Below are positions 5,455 through 12,474 of a DNA stretch of 12,474 bases, one piece after another. The position numbers were made by a program, and so were the translations under genes. The stretch's first letter is position 1. Each line of letters opens with the position of its first letter. Below the pieces are notes generated by a model, which worked only from the letters and a program-made list of their open reading frames with translations, ran no database searches and was not told the DNA's origin. Source of the DNA: an uncultured Macromonas sp. (lineage in GTDB: Bacteria; Pseudomonadota; Gammaproteobacteria; Burkholderiales; Burkholderiaceae); assembly GCA_946481585.1 (NCBI GenBank), contig CAMLOF010000065.1:1-12474 (forward strand). The letters are read 5' to 3'.

Positions 5455-7404
5455 TCAAGGCTTGGCCGAGCCTTCGCCGTCCTTCTTCTGCGGTTTGTCG
5501 AAGTCGAGGAAGTCGAAATCAAGCGGGGCCAGATCGGGTTTGGCTGCATCCTGTGGCGCCACGGCATCTGGCGCGGCCTGAACCGAGGCAGGCTTCGCTT
5601 CAATATCCACCTGGTCAAGCGTTGCCCACCCTGACTCGTGAAATGGCATGGGGGCAGGCTCAGCTTCACGTTCCGCAGTTTGCACCTGCAGCACGTCCCA
5701 AAGGCCGCGCAACGCCATCAAGTCATCGAAAGCATGCACGCTGCGCACCTGCAAACCGGCTGAAGCATCCCCTGGTTGCGACACCAGGGCTTGTTCGACC
5801 ATGGCTCGTGCCTCGTCAGAGGGCCAGGCCTTTGTCAAACGCTGGGCGAAACCCGTATCGTCTTCCAACCCCAGACCAGCCCCGCCAGACGTAACGTTGC
5901 CTGGAATGAGTCGCTGGTAGTGGTGTTCGTAAACGGCCTGAGCGCGGTCGAACATGCCGGGAATACCCAACTGGGCAGCCAATTGCATCCAGCGCAAGTA
6001 TGGCGCTTCACTGGCCCGGGGATTGGCTTGGACGAAAGACTCAAGCGCCTGTGCGGCATCTGCCTGCTGGCCAATGGATTCAAAGAAATCGACTTGCTGC
6101 CACAGGTCCAAAAGGACGCCGATATCAACCTTGGCAATAGGCACCTCCTGGAAACGGGAGGCACCAGCCTCTTCCACTTCGATGCCTTCCACGCCGCCCT
6201 GCACCTCGTGCGCGGGTGCGACGCTCACAACCGGCTCATCAAGCTTGGGGGCCGAAGCACCGGGCGCTTGAGGCAACACCGAGTCAGGTGCGGGAACCGA
6301 TACCGTCCACCAAGGTGCGGCGCCAGCGGCCTCGACAGCCGCCTCGGCGCGCTTGCGGCCTCTGACAAGCCACAAGACACCACCCAGCAGCAACGCAACA
6401 AGCGCTCCAAGGCCATACACCACCGGGTTGCTGTATTGCTCTTGCCGTGCCTGCGCCAACTGCGCATTCATCGTCTCCATCGAGACTCGCAGACGCTCCT
6501 GCTCCTGGCGCAAGGTCTGAAGTTCTTGCTGCACCGCCTTGGCTGCGTCCACGCCCGCATCGGTGCCCGCACCAGATACGTCACCAGCCTGGGCGCCCGG
6601 CTGCACGGCGGCAGCCTGAGCTGCATCGGGGTTGCCTGATTGCAGCACTGCGCCCGTCTGAGCCGTAGCGACATCGACCGGATCCAGCTTCAGCCGTGCA
6701 CCGCCGGGCTCGGGAGCCTCAGTGGCTGCAGGTTTGGCCGCAGCCGTGGGGGCCTGTTCAACCTTGCCTGCAGACACATCGGCAGGCACAGGTGCAGCCA
6801 CGGGGCGGCTCTTGGTCTTGAAACTCACCACGCCCGCGGGGCGGGACACCGGTGCGCTGAGCCTGATAGGGGTTTCATCCTGCGGCGCTTCAACTGCAGG
6901 GGCTGGTCTGCTGCCTTGCGCAGAGCCCGTGGCAGCAGGCGCAGCGGGAACAGCTCTGGAGGGGGTGGCAGCCTGCGGCCTCACCGGTTGCGGCGCAGCT
7001 TGCGCCGTACGCGCGGGCTGCACGGTGGATACCGGTGGAGGCAGGGGCTCAAAATCAGCCAGCAAGGAATAACTGCGCTTGAAGTTCTGTTGGCACCCAG
7101 CCTTCAGAATGACGGTGACGATGGGCTCGTTGACCGGCTGCGACACACGCACCCGCAATGCACCATCGCTGCCCGCACGGTGTATGGCCGTGGTGATGGC
7201 CGACGCTGGCACGCGAGCATCGCCGTAAAGCACCTCTGCCTCCAGGCACAGGCCGGAAGCCGCATCATCGGCATCCATGCTGCTTTGCACCAGAATATCC
7301 AGCGGCCGACCGATAATGACGCTGCCTTGTGTGCCCCCCAACGACAGGGCAACACTATGAGTGGCTGTCACGAGCAGTGCACTTCCCACCGCGAACTTCA
7401 ACAT
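5455..7404 (-). CDS. FimV-like membrane protein
   Basis: This is a 649-residue inner-membrane protein related to FimV/TspA, which organise the cell pole, type IV pili and twitching motility. A signal-like N-terminus (about 1-19) is followed by LSLGGTQGSVIIGRPLD, matching the FimV start (LGLG...S.LG.PL). The N-terminal periplasmic domain runs to about 120 and has two Cys (C53, C104). C104 lies in AGCQQNFKRSYSLLAD, the conserved end of that domain. A long Pro/Ala-rich linker (about 121-285), a coiled coil (about 289-322) and one membrane segment (about 327-347) followed by RGRKR come next. The cytoplasmic part has TPR-like helices (about 430-490) and an acidic FDFLDFD end. Full FimV is usually longer, and I see no LysM domain. 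AAGGAA at 7411-7416 is a ribosome binding site, 6 bases from the ATG. It converges on the dehydrogenase with a 13-base gap, and no pilus genes are nearby. Confidence 0.82.
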   Translation of the reverse strand: MLKFAVGSALLVTATHSVALSLGGTQGSVIIGRPLDILVQSSMDADDAASGLCLEAEVLYGDARVPASAITTAIHRAGSDGALRVRVSQPVNEPIVTVILKAGCQQNFKRSYSLLADFEPLPPPVSTVQPARTAQAAPQPVRPQAATPSRAVPAAPAATGSAQGSRPAPAVEAPQDETPIRLSAPVSRPAGVVSFKTKSRPVAAPVPADVSAGKVEQAPTAAAKPAATEAPEPGGARLKLDPVDVATAQTGAVLQSGNPDAAQAAAVQPGAQAGDVSGAGTDAGVDAAKAVQQELQTLRQEQERLRVSMETMNAQLAQARQEQYSNPVVYGLGALVALLLGGVLWLVRGRKRAEAAVEAAGAAPWWTVSVPAPDSVLPQAPGASAPKLDEPVVSVAPAHEVQGGVEGIEVEEAGASRFQEVPIAKVDIGVLLDLWQQVDFFESIGQQADAAQALESFVQANPRASEAPYLRWMQLAAQLGIPGMFDRAQAVYEHHYQRLIPGNVTSGGAGLGLEDDTGFAQRLTKAWPSDEARAMVEQALVSQPGDASAGLQVRSVHAFDDLMALRGLWDVLQVQTAEREAEPAPMPFHESGWATLDQVDIEAKPASVQAAPDAVAPQDAAKPDLAPLDFDFLDFDKPQKKDGEGSAKP

Positions 7405-7502
7405 GTTGCGTTCCTTGCTTTACAGAGAGAAACGTTTTTATCTTCTCTATGACGCGGCATTTTGTCACAACCGATACTGAACGACCGAGAGAGACAACAG
7501 AG
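7405..7502. promoter_or_regulatory. Divergent spacer between FimV-like gene and acyl-CoA operon
   Basis: This 98-base spacer must carry promoters for both the FimV-like gene and the acyl-CoA genes. It is AT-richer than its surroundings, with CGTTTTTATC near 7433-7442 and TTTTGTCACAACCGATACT near 7460-7477. No -35/-10 pair with proper spacing stands out on either strand, so no exact promoter is called. GAGAGAGA at 7487-7494 is a weak ribosome binding site for the start at 7503. Confidence 0.4.
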
Positions 7503-9023
7503 ATGAGCAGTACCTTCCAGAATGTGGGCATCGTTGGCGCGGGCGCCATGGGCCGAGGAATAGCCCAGATAGCCGCCCAGGCGGGCAGCACCGTGTGGCT
7601 GTACGACACCCAGGCCCCTGCCGTGGATGCAGCGCATGCGGCATTGCTGGACCAGTGGGAAAAGCTGGCAGGCAAAGGCAAGATCAGCGCCGAACAGCGC
7701 GACGCCTTTGCCGCACGCTTGCGCCGTGCCACACAACTGCCAGACCTGGCTGCGTGCGACCTGGTGGTCGAAGCCATCGTCGAGCGGCTGGACGTCAAAA
7801 AGAACCTGTTCGCGGAGCTGGAAGGCATCGTGGCAGACTCGGCGGTGCTGGCCACCAACACGTCGTCGCTGTCGGTCACGGCCATCGCCAACGGCCTGCG
7901 TCGCCCTGCGCAACTGGCGGGTTTTCACTTCTTCAACCCCGTGCCTTTGATGCGCGTGGTCGAGGTCATTGCCGGACTCAAGACGAGCGCCGAGGTTTGC
8001 CAGCGCCTGTCTGCGTACGCCCGCGAAATGGGCCACACGCCCGTGACGGCGCAGGACACGCCGGGCTTTATCGTGAACCACGCGGGCCGCGGCTATGGCA
8101 CCGAGGCGCTGCGCATTGTGGGCGAGAACGTGACCGACTTTGCCACGGTGGACCGCATCCTGCGCGATCAGATGGGCTTCAAGCTCGGCCCGTTCGAGTT
8201 GATGGACCTGACCGCGCTGGATGTGTCGCACCCGGTGATGGAGTCGATCTACCACCAGTATTACGAAGAGCCCCGCTACCGGCCCAGCGTCATCACCGCG
8301 CAACGCCTGGCCGGTGGCGTGGTGGGCAAGAAGGTGGGCGAAGGCTTCTACCGCTACGTGAACGGACAGGCCGAAGTGCCAGCGGAGCCTGACGTGCCGC
8401 AGGTGGGCGAACTGCCCCCGGTATGGGTACCTGCCCGCGCCGCACGCCGGGCAGAGCTTTACCAGTTGCTGAAGAACCTGGGCGCCACCATCGAGACCGC
8501 GCAGCAGCCTTCCGAGCGCGCGCTCATCGTTGTAGCACCGCTGGGGCACGACGTGACCACGGTTGCAGCCGTGGAACGGCTGGATGCGACCCGCGTGGTG
8601 GGCATTGACATGATGCTCCCGGACGAAGCCACGCGCCGCCGCGTGCTGGCCACCAACCCCGCTACCCGGCCCGACATGCGCGACGCCGCACACGCCCTCT
8701 TCGCCCGCGACGGCAAGGCGGTCAGCGTGATCCGAGACAGTGGCGGCTTCGTCACGCAGCGCGTGGTTGCGACCATCGTCAACATCGCCACGGACATGTG
8801 CCAGCAAGGCATCTGCACGCCGCAGGACCTGGAAACGGCGGTGACGCTGGGGCTGGGCTACCCGGCAGGCCCGCTGGCCATGGGTGACCGCGTCGGCCCG
8901 ACCAACCTGCTTGAAATTCTGTTCAACTTGCAGACGGTGTATGGGGACACGCGCTACCGCCCCTCTCCATGGCTGCGCCGCCGTGGCGCACTGGGCCTGA
9001 GCCTGACGCACGAGGAGTCCTGA
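7503..9023 (+). CDS. 3-hydroxyacyl-CoA dehydrogenase (PaaH-like, two C-terminal domains)
   Basis: This is a 506-residue cytoplasmic enzyme oxidising L-3-hydroxyacyl-CoA to 3-oxoacyl-CoA with NAD+. The Rossmann motif GIVGAGAMGRGIAQ is at residues 9-22. The catalytic set is S121 (NTSSL), H142 (FHFFNP), E154 (VVEVI) and N192 (PGFIVNH), with the spacing of human SCHAD. The first C-terminal 3HCDH domain is about 188-285. A linker domain follows, and a second copy is about 413-500 (SGGFVTQRVVATIVNIATD, LGLGYPAGPLAMGDRVG). This length and plan match PaaH, the 3-hydroxyadipyl-CoA dehydrogenase of phenylacetate breakdown, and related broad enzymes. The frame is open upstream to 7329 and an in-frame ATG exists at 7449. 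ATG 7503 is chosen because the Rossmann strand normally starts a few residues in. The stop overlaps the next start by one base (TGATG). PaaH versus general beta-oxidation is undecided. Confidence 0.9.
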   Translation: MSSTFQNVGIVGAGAMGRGIAQIAAQAGSTVWLYDTQAPAVDAAHAALLDQWEKLAGKGKISAEQRDAFAARLRRATQLPDLAACDLVVEAIVERLDVKKNLFAELEGIVADSAVLATNTSSLSVTAIANGLRRPAQLAGFHFFNPVPLMRVVEVIAGLKTSAEVCQRLSAYAREMGHTPVTAQDTPGFIVNHAGRGYGTEALRIVGENVTDFATVDRILRDQMGFKLGPFELMDLTALDVSHPVMESIYHQYYEEPRYRPSVITAQRLAGGVVGKKVGEGFYRYVNGQAEVPAEPDVPQVGELPPVWVPARAARRAELYQLLKNLGATIETAQQPSERALIVVAPLGHDVTTVAAVERLDATRVVGIDMMLPDEATRRRVLATNPATRPDMRDAAHALFARDGKAVSVIRDSGGFVTQRVVATIVNIATDMCQQGICTPQDLETAVTLGLGYPAGPLAMGDRVGPTNLLEILFNLQTVYGDTRYRPSPWLRRRGALGLSLTHEES

Positions 9024-9802
9024 TGAGCGCGACACTGAGAAGCCACAGCGAAGGCAGCACGTTGGTGCTGACCATCAGCAACCCCGAGATGCGCAATGCG
9101 CTCGGCCCCGAGATTTACGCTGCCGGAGTGGAAGCCATCATCGCGGCCGATGCCAACCCCGAGGTGCGCTCCGTCGTCATCACCGGTGAAGGCGGTAACT
9201 TCTGCGCAGGCGGCAACCTGCAGCGGCTGCTGGCCAACCGGCAACGCCCCCCTGAAGTGCAGGCCGAAAGCATTGAGGGGCTGCACGGCTGGATCGAAGC
9301 CATCCAGAGCTTTTCCAAGCCGGTGGTTGCAGCCGTGGAAGGTGCCTGCGCGGGCGCAGGCTTCTCGCTTGCGCTGGCCTGTGATTTTCTGGTGGCCGCG
9401 CGCGACAGCGTGTTCGTGATGGCGTACGCCAACGTGGGCCTGTCGCCAGACGGTGGCGGCAGCTGGAGTCTGGCGCGCAACCTGCCCCGCGCCACGGCCA
9501 TGCAGTTGCTGATGCTGGGCGAACGCGTGGGCGCTGAACGGCTGCAGCAACTGGGCCTGGTCAACCGCGTGGCCGAACCAGGCGCCGCACTGGACGAAGC
9601 TCGCCGCCTGGCCGACAAGCTCAACGCCAAGGCGCCCAACGCGCTAAGCAGCATCAAGGAGCTGATCAACGAGGCGCATGATCAGCCCCTCAACAGCCAC
9701 CTGAAGATGGAGCGCGACCGCTTCGTGCGCAACCTGCACCACGCCAATGGCGGCGAGGGCATACAGGCCTTCCTGGACAAGCGCACACCCAACTACCGTT
9801 GA
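9023..9802 (+). CDS. Enoyl-CoA hydratase/isomerase family protein (crotonase fold)
   Basis: This is a 259-residue cytoplasmic crotonase-fold protein. The oxyanion-hole region FCAGGNL is at 60-66, and the second CoA-binding segment VVAAVEGACAGAGFSLALACDF is at 101-122. Both glutamates of typical hydratases are missing: the first position is S115 and the second is Y135. Instead D143 in GLSPDGGGSW matches the catalytic Asp of PaaG-type ring-isomerising enzymes (GLVPD.GG). It also resembles, from memory, proteins annotated as alternative-type oxepin-CoA hydrolase in Burkholderiales. Isomerase or ring-opening chemistry in an aromatic-CoA pathway is therefore likelier than simple hydration. The start at 9023 overlaps the preceding stop (TGATG), and AGGAG at 9012-9016 lies 6 bases before it. 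The frame extends upstream to 8969, but only inside the previous gene. Confidence 0.88.
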   Translation: MSATLRSHSEGSTLVLTISNPEMRNALGPEIYAAGVEAIIAADANPEVRSVVITGEGGNFCAGGNLQRLLANRQRPPEVQAESIEGLHGWIEAIQSFSKPVVAAVEGACAGAGFSLALACDFLVAARDSVFVMAYANVGLSPDGGGSWSLARNLPRATAMQLLMLGERVGAERLQQLGLVNRVAEPGAALDEARRLADKLNAKAPNALSSIKELINEAHDQPLNSHLKMERDRFVRNLHHANGGEGIQAFLDKRTPNYR

Positions 9803-9830
9803 TGCCCGCCTGCGCACCCCGGTCGCGCGG

Positions 9831-9857
9831 GTGACAGAACCACACCAACCCAGTCAC
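9831..9857. promoter_or_regulatory. Inverted repeat GTGAC-N17-GTCAC upstream of the Crp/Fnr gene
   Basis: In the 69-base gap before the Crp/Fnr-type gene, GTGAC (9831-9835) and GTCAC (9853-9857) form a 5-bp inverted repeat. The half-site resembles the TGTGA core of Crp-family sites, but the 17-base spacing is longer than the usual 6-8, so autoregulation is only a possibility. Confidence 0.2.
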
Positions 9858-9871
9858 ACATAAGACAGACG

Positions 9872-10591
9872 ATGGATGAGCCGATTCTGACAATGGAAGA
9901 ACGAGAGGCGATCAACAGTGGTCGCTGGTTCAACTCCCTTTCCCCTTCGCTGCGTCACGATATCCTGCGATGTGCCTACGTCAGACGTTACAAGGACGGC
10001 GACCTGATCGTTGCCCGAGGCGACCCCGCCACCGAGTGGACGGGCGTGGCCAAGGGCGCGGTGCGGGTGAGCTCGACCTCGCTGTCGGGCAAGCAGGTGA
10101 CGTTGACTTATGTGGAGCCAGGCGTGTGGTTTGGCGACGTGGCCATGTTCGACGGCGACCAACGCACACACGATGCCTACGCGCACGGTCCCACTTCGCT
10201 GCTCTGCGTGGCACGCAACGACTTCCAGAAGATCCTGTCGCAGCACGTCGAACTGTACGAAGCCCTGTTGCGCCTGCAGTCGCGGCGCATACGCAACCTG
10301 TTCGGCCTGGTGGAAGACCTCAACACCCTGCCCTTGCGCGCCCGTCTGGCCAAACAGTTGCTGCACCTGGTGCGCAGCTACGGCGTGCCTTGCCTGTCCA
10401 ACGGCAGCGAAACACGCATCGGCCTGCAACTGGCCCAGGAAGAACTGGCCCAGATGCTCGGTGCCTCGCGCCAGCGTGTGAACCAGGAACTCAAAACCAT
10501 GGAGCGCGAGAATGCGATCCGTATCGAACCGGGCGGACTGGTGGTGCGGGACCGAACGGCGTTGATGCGCATCGCCGAAGCGGACCACTGA
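9872..10591 (+). CDS. Crp/Fnr family transcriptional regulator
   Basis: This is a 239-residue DNA-binding regulator. An N-terminal cyclic-nucleotide-binding-like beta barrel spans about 18-115 (YKDGDLIVARGDPA, VEPGVWFGDVAMFDGDQRTHDA). A long dimer helix covers about 120-150, and a C-terminal winged helix-turn-helix covers about 185-212 (LAQEELAQMLGASRQRVNQELKTME). Where Crp has the cAMP-binding Glu and Arg-Ser, this protein has D89 and R98-T99, so its ligand may be something other than cAMP. Only three scattered Cys (34, 112, 174) are present, so no Fnr-type iron-sulfur cluster is expected. It sits between two acyl-CoA gene pairs on the same strand, 69 bases from the gene before and 67 from the gene after, and is a reasonable local regulator. 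No strong ribosome binding site is visible. Confidence 0.88.
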   Translation: MDEPILTMEEREAINSGRWFNSLSPSLRHDILRCAYVRRYKDGDLIVARGDPATEWTGVAKGAVRVSSTSLSGKQVTLTYVEPGVWFGDVAMFDGDQRTHDAYAHGPTSLLCVARNDFQKILSQHVELYEALLRLQSRRIRNLFGLVEDLNTLPLRARLAKQLLHLVRSYGVPCLSNGSETRIGLQLAQEELAQMLGASRQRVNQELKTMERENAIRIEPGGLVVRDRTALMRIAEADH

Positions 10592-10658
10592 GCAGGTTTT
10601 GCAGGGGTGGGGGCGCGGTGACTTGGACCAGCACACGTTATGAATCCAGAGCACCCAT

Positions 10659-11738
10659 ATGAGCGAAACACCCTCCCCCCCTGCCAACGCATCCGCAGCG
10701 CCCCCTTTTGAGGTGGCGGCCCTTGAGCGCTGGCTAGCCCAACACATTCCAGGCTTCGAAGGGTCTTTGCAGGTCCAGAAGTTTCCGGGCGGGCAGTCAA
10801 ACCCGACCTTCAAGCTCATCACAACCAAACAGCTTTACGTCATGCGGGCCAAGCCTGGCCCCGTGGCCAAGCTGCTCCCATCGGCACACGCCATCGAACG
10901 CGAATTCAGGGTGATGAGCGGCCTGCAAAGCACCGCCGTACCTGTGGCCCGGATGCACGTGCTGTGCGAAGACGAATCGGTCATTGGACGCGCTTTCTAC
11001 GTGATGGAGCACGTTGAGGGCCGCGTACTGTGGGAACAGTCCCTGCCCGGGATGACACGTGAACAGCGGCGCGCGATCTACCTGGAGATGAACCGTGTGC
11101 AGGCCGCGCTTCACACGGTGCAACCCGCGTCCGTCGGGCTGGCAGACTACGGCAAGCCAGGCAACTACTTCGAGCGGCAGATTGGTCGCTGGAGCAAGCA
11201 ATACATCGCATCAGCCACGCAGCCCATCCCAGAGATGGACCGGCTGATCGAATGGCTGCCGAATCACATCCCTGCCATGGCTCGCGACGAGTCTTTGGTG
11301 TCCATCGTGCATGGCGACTACCGCATGGACAACCTGATGTTCCACCCCAGCGAACCACGTGTGCTGGCGGTGCTGGACTGGGAGCTCTCCACCCTGGGCC
11401 ACCCCTTTGCCGACTTCAGCTACCACTGCATGTCATGGCACATACCGCCAGGCATGTTCAGGGGGATAGGCGGCCTGGATCTGGATGCGCTTGGCATACC
11501 GAGCGAGCGCGAGTACATCGAGCTCTACTGCCAGCGCACAGGCTTCACCACCCCCGACGCATTGATGGGCGACTGGAACTTCTACCTGGCCTACAACATG
11601 TTCCGCCTGGCTGCCATTTTGCAAGGCATTGCCAAACGGGTTGAAGACGGCACCGCATCCAGCGCCCAGGCCCGCGAATCTGGAGCGCTGGCTCGCCCCA
11701 TCGCCGAATTGGCCTGGACCTTCGCCCTCAAGGCCTGA
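10659..11738 (+). CDS. APH-fold phosphotransferase, ACAD10/11 N-terminal-like
   Basis: This is a 359-residue cytoplasmic kinase-like protein of the aminoglycoside phosphotransferase (APH) family, of the subgroup resembling the N-terminal half of animal ACAD10/ACAD11. The nucleotide loop [10 protein letters not shown] is at 42-51, and YVMRAKPGP at 60-68 is the ATP-side strand. The catalytic loop [13 protein letters not shown] (218-230) gives D220 and N225, and the metal site is D240 in [11 protein letters not shown]. The core residues are intact, so it should be active. Antibiotic resistance is unlikely: in the related ACAD10/11 and bacterial LvaA systems the enzyme phosphorylates 4-hydroxyacyl-CoA. 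The next gene, 41 bases on, is the matching acyl-CoA dehydrogenase. A small LvaB-type partner is not seen here. The ATG at 10659 has only a weak ribosome binding site. Confidence 0.87.
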   Translation: MSETPSPPANASAAPPFEVAALERWLAQHIPGFEGSLQVQKFPGGQSNPTFKLITTKQLYVMRAKPGPVAKLLPSAHAIEREFRVMSGLQSTAVPVARMHVLCEDESVIGRAFYVMEHVEGRVLWEQSLPGMTREQRRAIYLEMNRVQAALHTVQPASVGLADYGKPGNYFERQIGRWSKQYIASATQPIPEMDRLIEWLPNHIPAMARDESLVSIVHGDYRMDNLMFHPSEPRVLAVLDWELSTLGHPFADFSYHCMSWHIPPGMFRGIGGLDLDALGIPSEREYIELYCQRTGFTTPDALMGDWNFYLAYNMFRLAAILQGIAKRVEDGTASSAQARESGALARPIAELAWTFALKA

Positions 11739-11779
11739 CCCCAGCCTGCAGTTTATCTTCCAACGCAGAGGACCACCTC

Positions 11780-12474
11780 ATGAACTTCGACTACACGCCC
11801 AAAGTGAAAGAGCTGCAGGCACGCCTGCTGTCTTTCATGGAAGAACACATCTACCCGAACGAAGGCCGGTTCTTCGAGGAAATTGCAGCCAACCGAGCCA
11901 AGGGCAACGCCTGGGTACCTACAGCGCTGATTGAAGAACTCAAGCCCAAGGCGCGTGCAGCCGGGCTTTGGAACCTCTTCCTGCCCCACTCCAAACGCGC
12001 ACCTGAAGGCCTGAGCAACCTGGAATATGCGCCGCTGTGCGAGATCATGGGCCGCGTGCCGTTTGCGGCAGAGGTGTTCAACTGCTCTGCGCCTGACACG
12101 GGCAACATGGAAACGCTGGAGCGCTATGCCTCCGAGGCGCTGAAGGACCAGTGGCTGGAGCCGCTGCTGCGCGGCGAAATCCGCTCAGCGTTCCTCATGA
12201 CCGAACCCGAGGTCGCGTCGTCAGACGCCACCAACATCCAGTGCAGCATCGAGCGTGACGGCGACGAATACGTCATTAACGGCCGCAAGTGGTGGTCCTC
12301 CGGTGCTGGGGACCCGCGCTGTGCTGTCTACATCGTCATGGGCAAAACCAACCCGGAAGCGCCGCGCCATTCCCAGCAGTCGATGGTGGTGGTGCCCGCC
12401 AACGCGCCGGGCGTGACGGTGCTGCGTCCGTTGTCTGTCTTCGGGTACGACGACGCGCCTCACGGCCACATGGA
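11780..12474 (+). CDS. Acyl-CoA dehydrogenase, ACAD10/11-like (3' end cut off)
   Basis: The first 231 codons of an FAD-dependent acyl-CoA dehydrogenase are present, and the frame is open to the window end. It begins [19 protein letters not shown]. The helical N-terminal domain includes AGLWNLFLP (about 66-74). The FAD/substrate-binding segment [17 protein letters not shown] (about 138-154) and [16 protein letters not shown] (about 168-183) follow. The KWWSSGAG block is characteristic of ACAD10/ACAD11-type members, from memory of the family. The catalytic base and C-terminal domain lie outside the window. AGAGGA at 11767-11772 is a good ribosome binding site, 7 bases from the ATG. It directly follows the APH-fold kinase, so the two are probably co-transcribed and act in sequence on the same acyl-CoA. 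Confidence 0.92.
   Translation, partial: MNFDYTPKVKELQARLLSFMEEHIYPNEGRFFEEIAANRAKGNAWVPTALIEELKPKARAAGLWNLFLPHSKRAPEGLSNLEYAPLCEIMGRVPFAAEVFNCSAPDTGNMETLERYASEALKDQWLEPLLRGEIRSAFLMTEPEVASSDATNIQCSIERDGDEYVINGRKWWSSGAGDPRCAVYIVMGKTNPEAPRHSQQSMVVVPANAPGVTVLRPLSVFGYDDAPHGHM

Noticed and set aside
5776..6639. 287-codon plus-strand frame
   Set aside because: It is antisense to the FimV-like gene, which has a clear domain order and ribosome binding site.
6640..7452. 270-codon plus-strand frame
   Set aside because: It is antisense to the FimV N-terminal domain and is Arg/His/Gly-rich, as expected of a shadow.
7398..9035. 545-codon minus-strand frame
   Set aside because: It is fully antisense to the 3-hydroxyacyl-CoA dehydrogenase, whose motifs are intact. 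The frame is His/Arg/Gln-rich with no domain.
9854..10828. 324-codon minus-strand frame
   Set aside because: It is antisense to the Crp/Fnr gene and the start of the kinase gene, with shadow composition.
10659..11738. Aminoglycoside-resistance gene
   Set aside because: The APH fold is real, but the sequence type and the adjacent acyl-CoA dehydrogenase point to acyl-CoA metabolism.

Overview
The window looks like chromosomal DNA of a betaproteobacterium, order Burkholderiales and probably the family Comamonadaceae. The clues are high GC, a zapB-zapA-6S RNA-TauE order, a lysine/alanine-tailed SWIB protein, a short FimV-like protein, and acyl-CoA genes of the Acidovorax/Hydrogenophaga kind. The family assignment is an inference from remembered gene content; no search was run. 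No tRNA, rRNA, insertion sequence, phage gene or CRISPR array was seen.

Left part (1-2011). A cobalamin (B12) riboswitch lies on the minus strand at about 92-315 and reads leftward out of the window, toward a gene whose start codon may be at 10-12. Its promoter is back-to-back with that of the cell-division pair zapB-zapA (361-947), and the two -10 boxes are only 23 bp apart. A 6S RNA gene (about 1001-1180) follows zapA, and then a TauE/SafE permease.

Middle part (2017-7404). An RraA-family protein converges on the permease. A SWIB-domain protein with a histone-H1-like tail is read away from rraA, and a 14-bp perfect hairpin separates it from a convergent MFS transporter. The transporter is divergent from a D-2-hydroxyacid dehydrogenase, and their 85-bp spacer holds two inverted repeats. 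A FimV-like membrane protein converges on the dehydrogenase.

Right part (7503-12474). All genes are on the plus strand and point to acyl-CoA catabolism: a two-domain 3-hydroxyacyl-CoA dehydrogenase (PaaH-like), a crotonase-fold protein translationally coupled to it by a 1-base stop/start overlap, a Crp/Fnr-type regulator, an APH-fold phosphotransferase, and an acyl-CoA dehydrogenase cut off by the window end. The last two resemble the two halves of the animal fusion enzymes ACAD10/ACAD11. A plausible reading is degradation of acyl-CoAs or 4-hydroxyacyl-CoAs, with the products finished by the upstream pair and the Crp/Fnr protein as a candidate local regulator. This is inference from domain content and order.

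The most informative items outside the protein-coding genes are the riboswitch, the 6S RNA, and the dyads sitting on -10 boxes. No wholly new system is proven. The split ACAD10/11-like pair next to its own regulator is the best functional lead.
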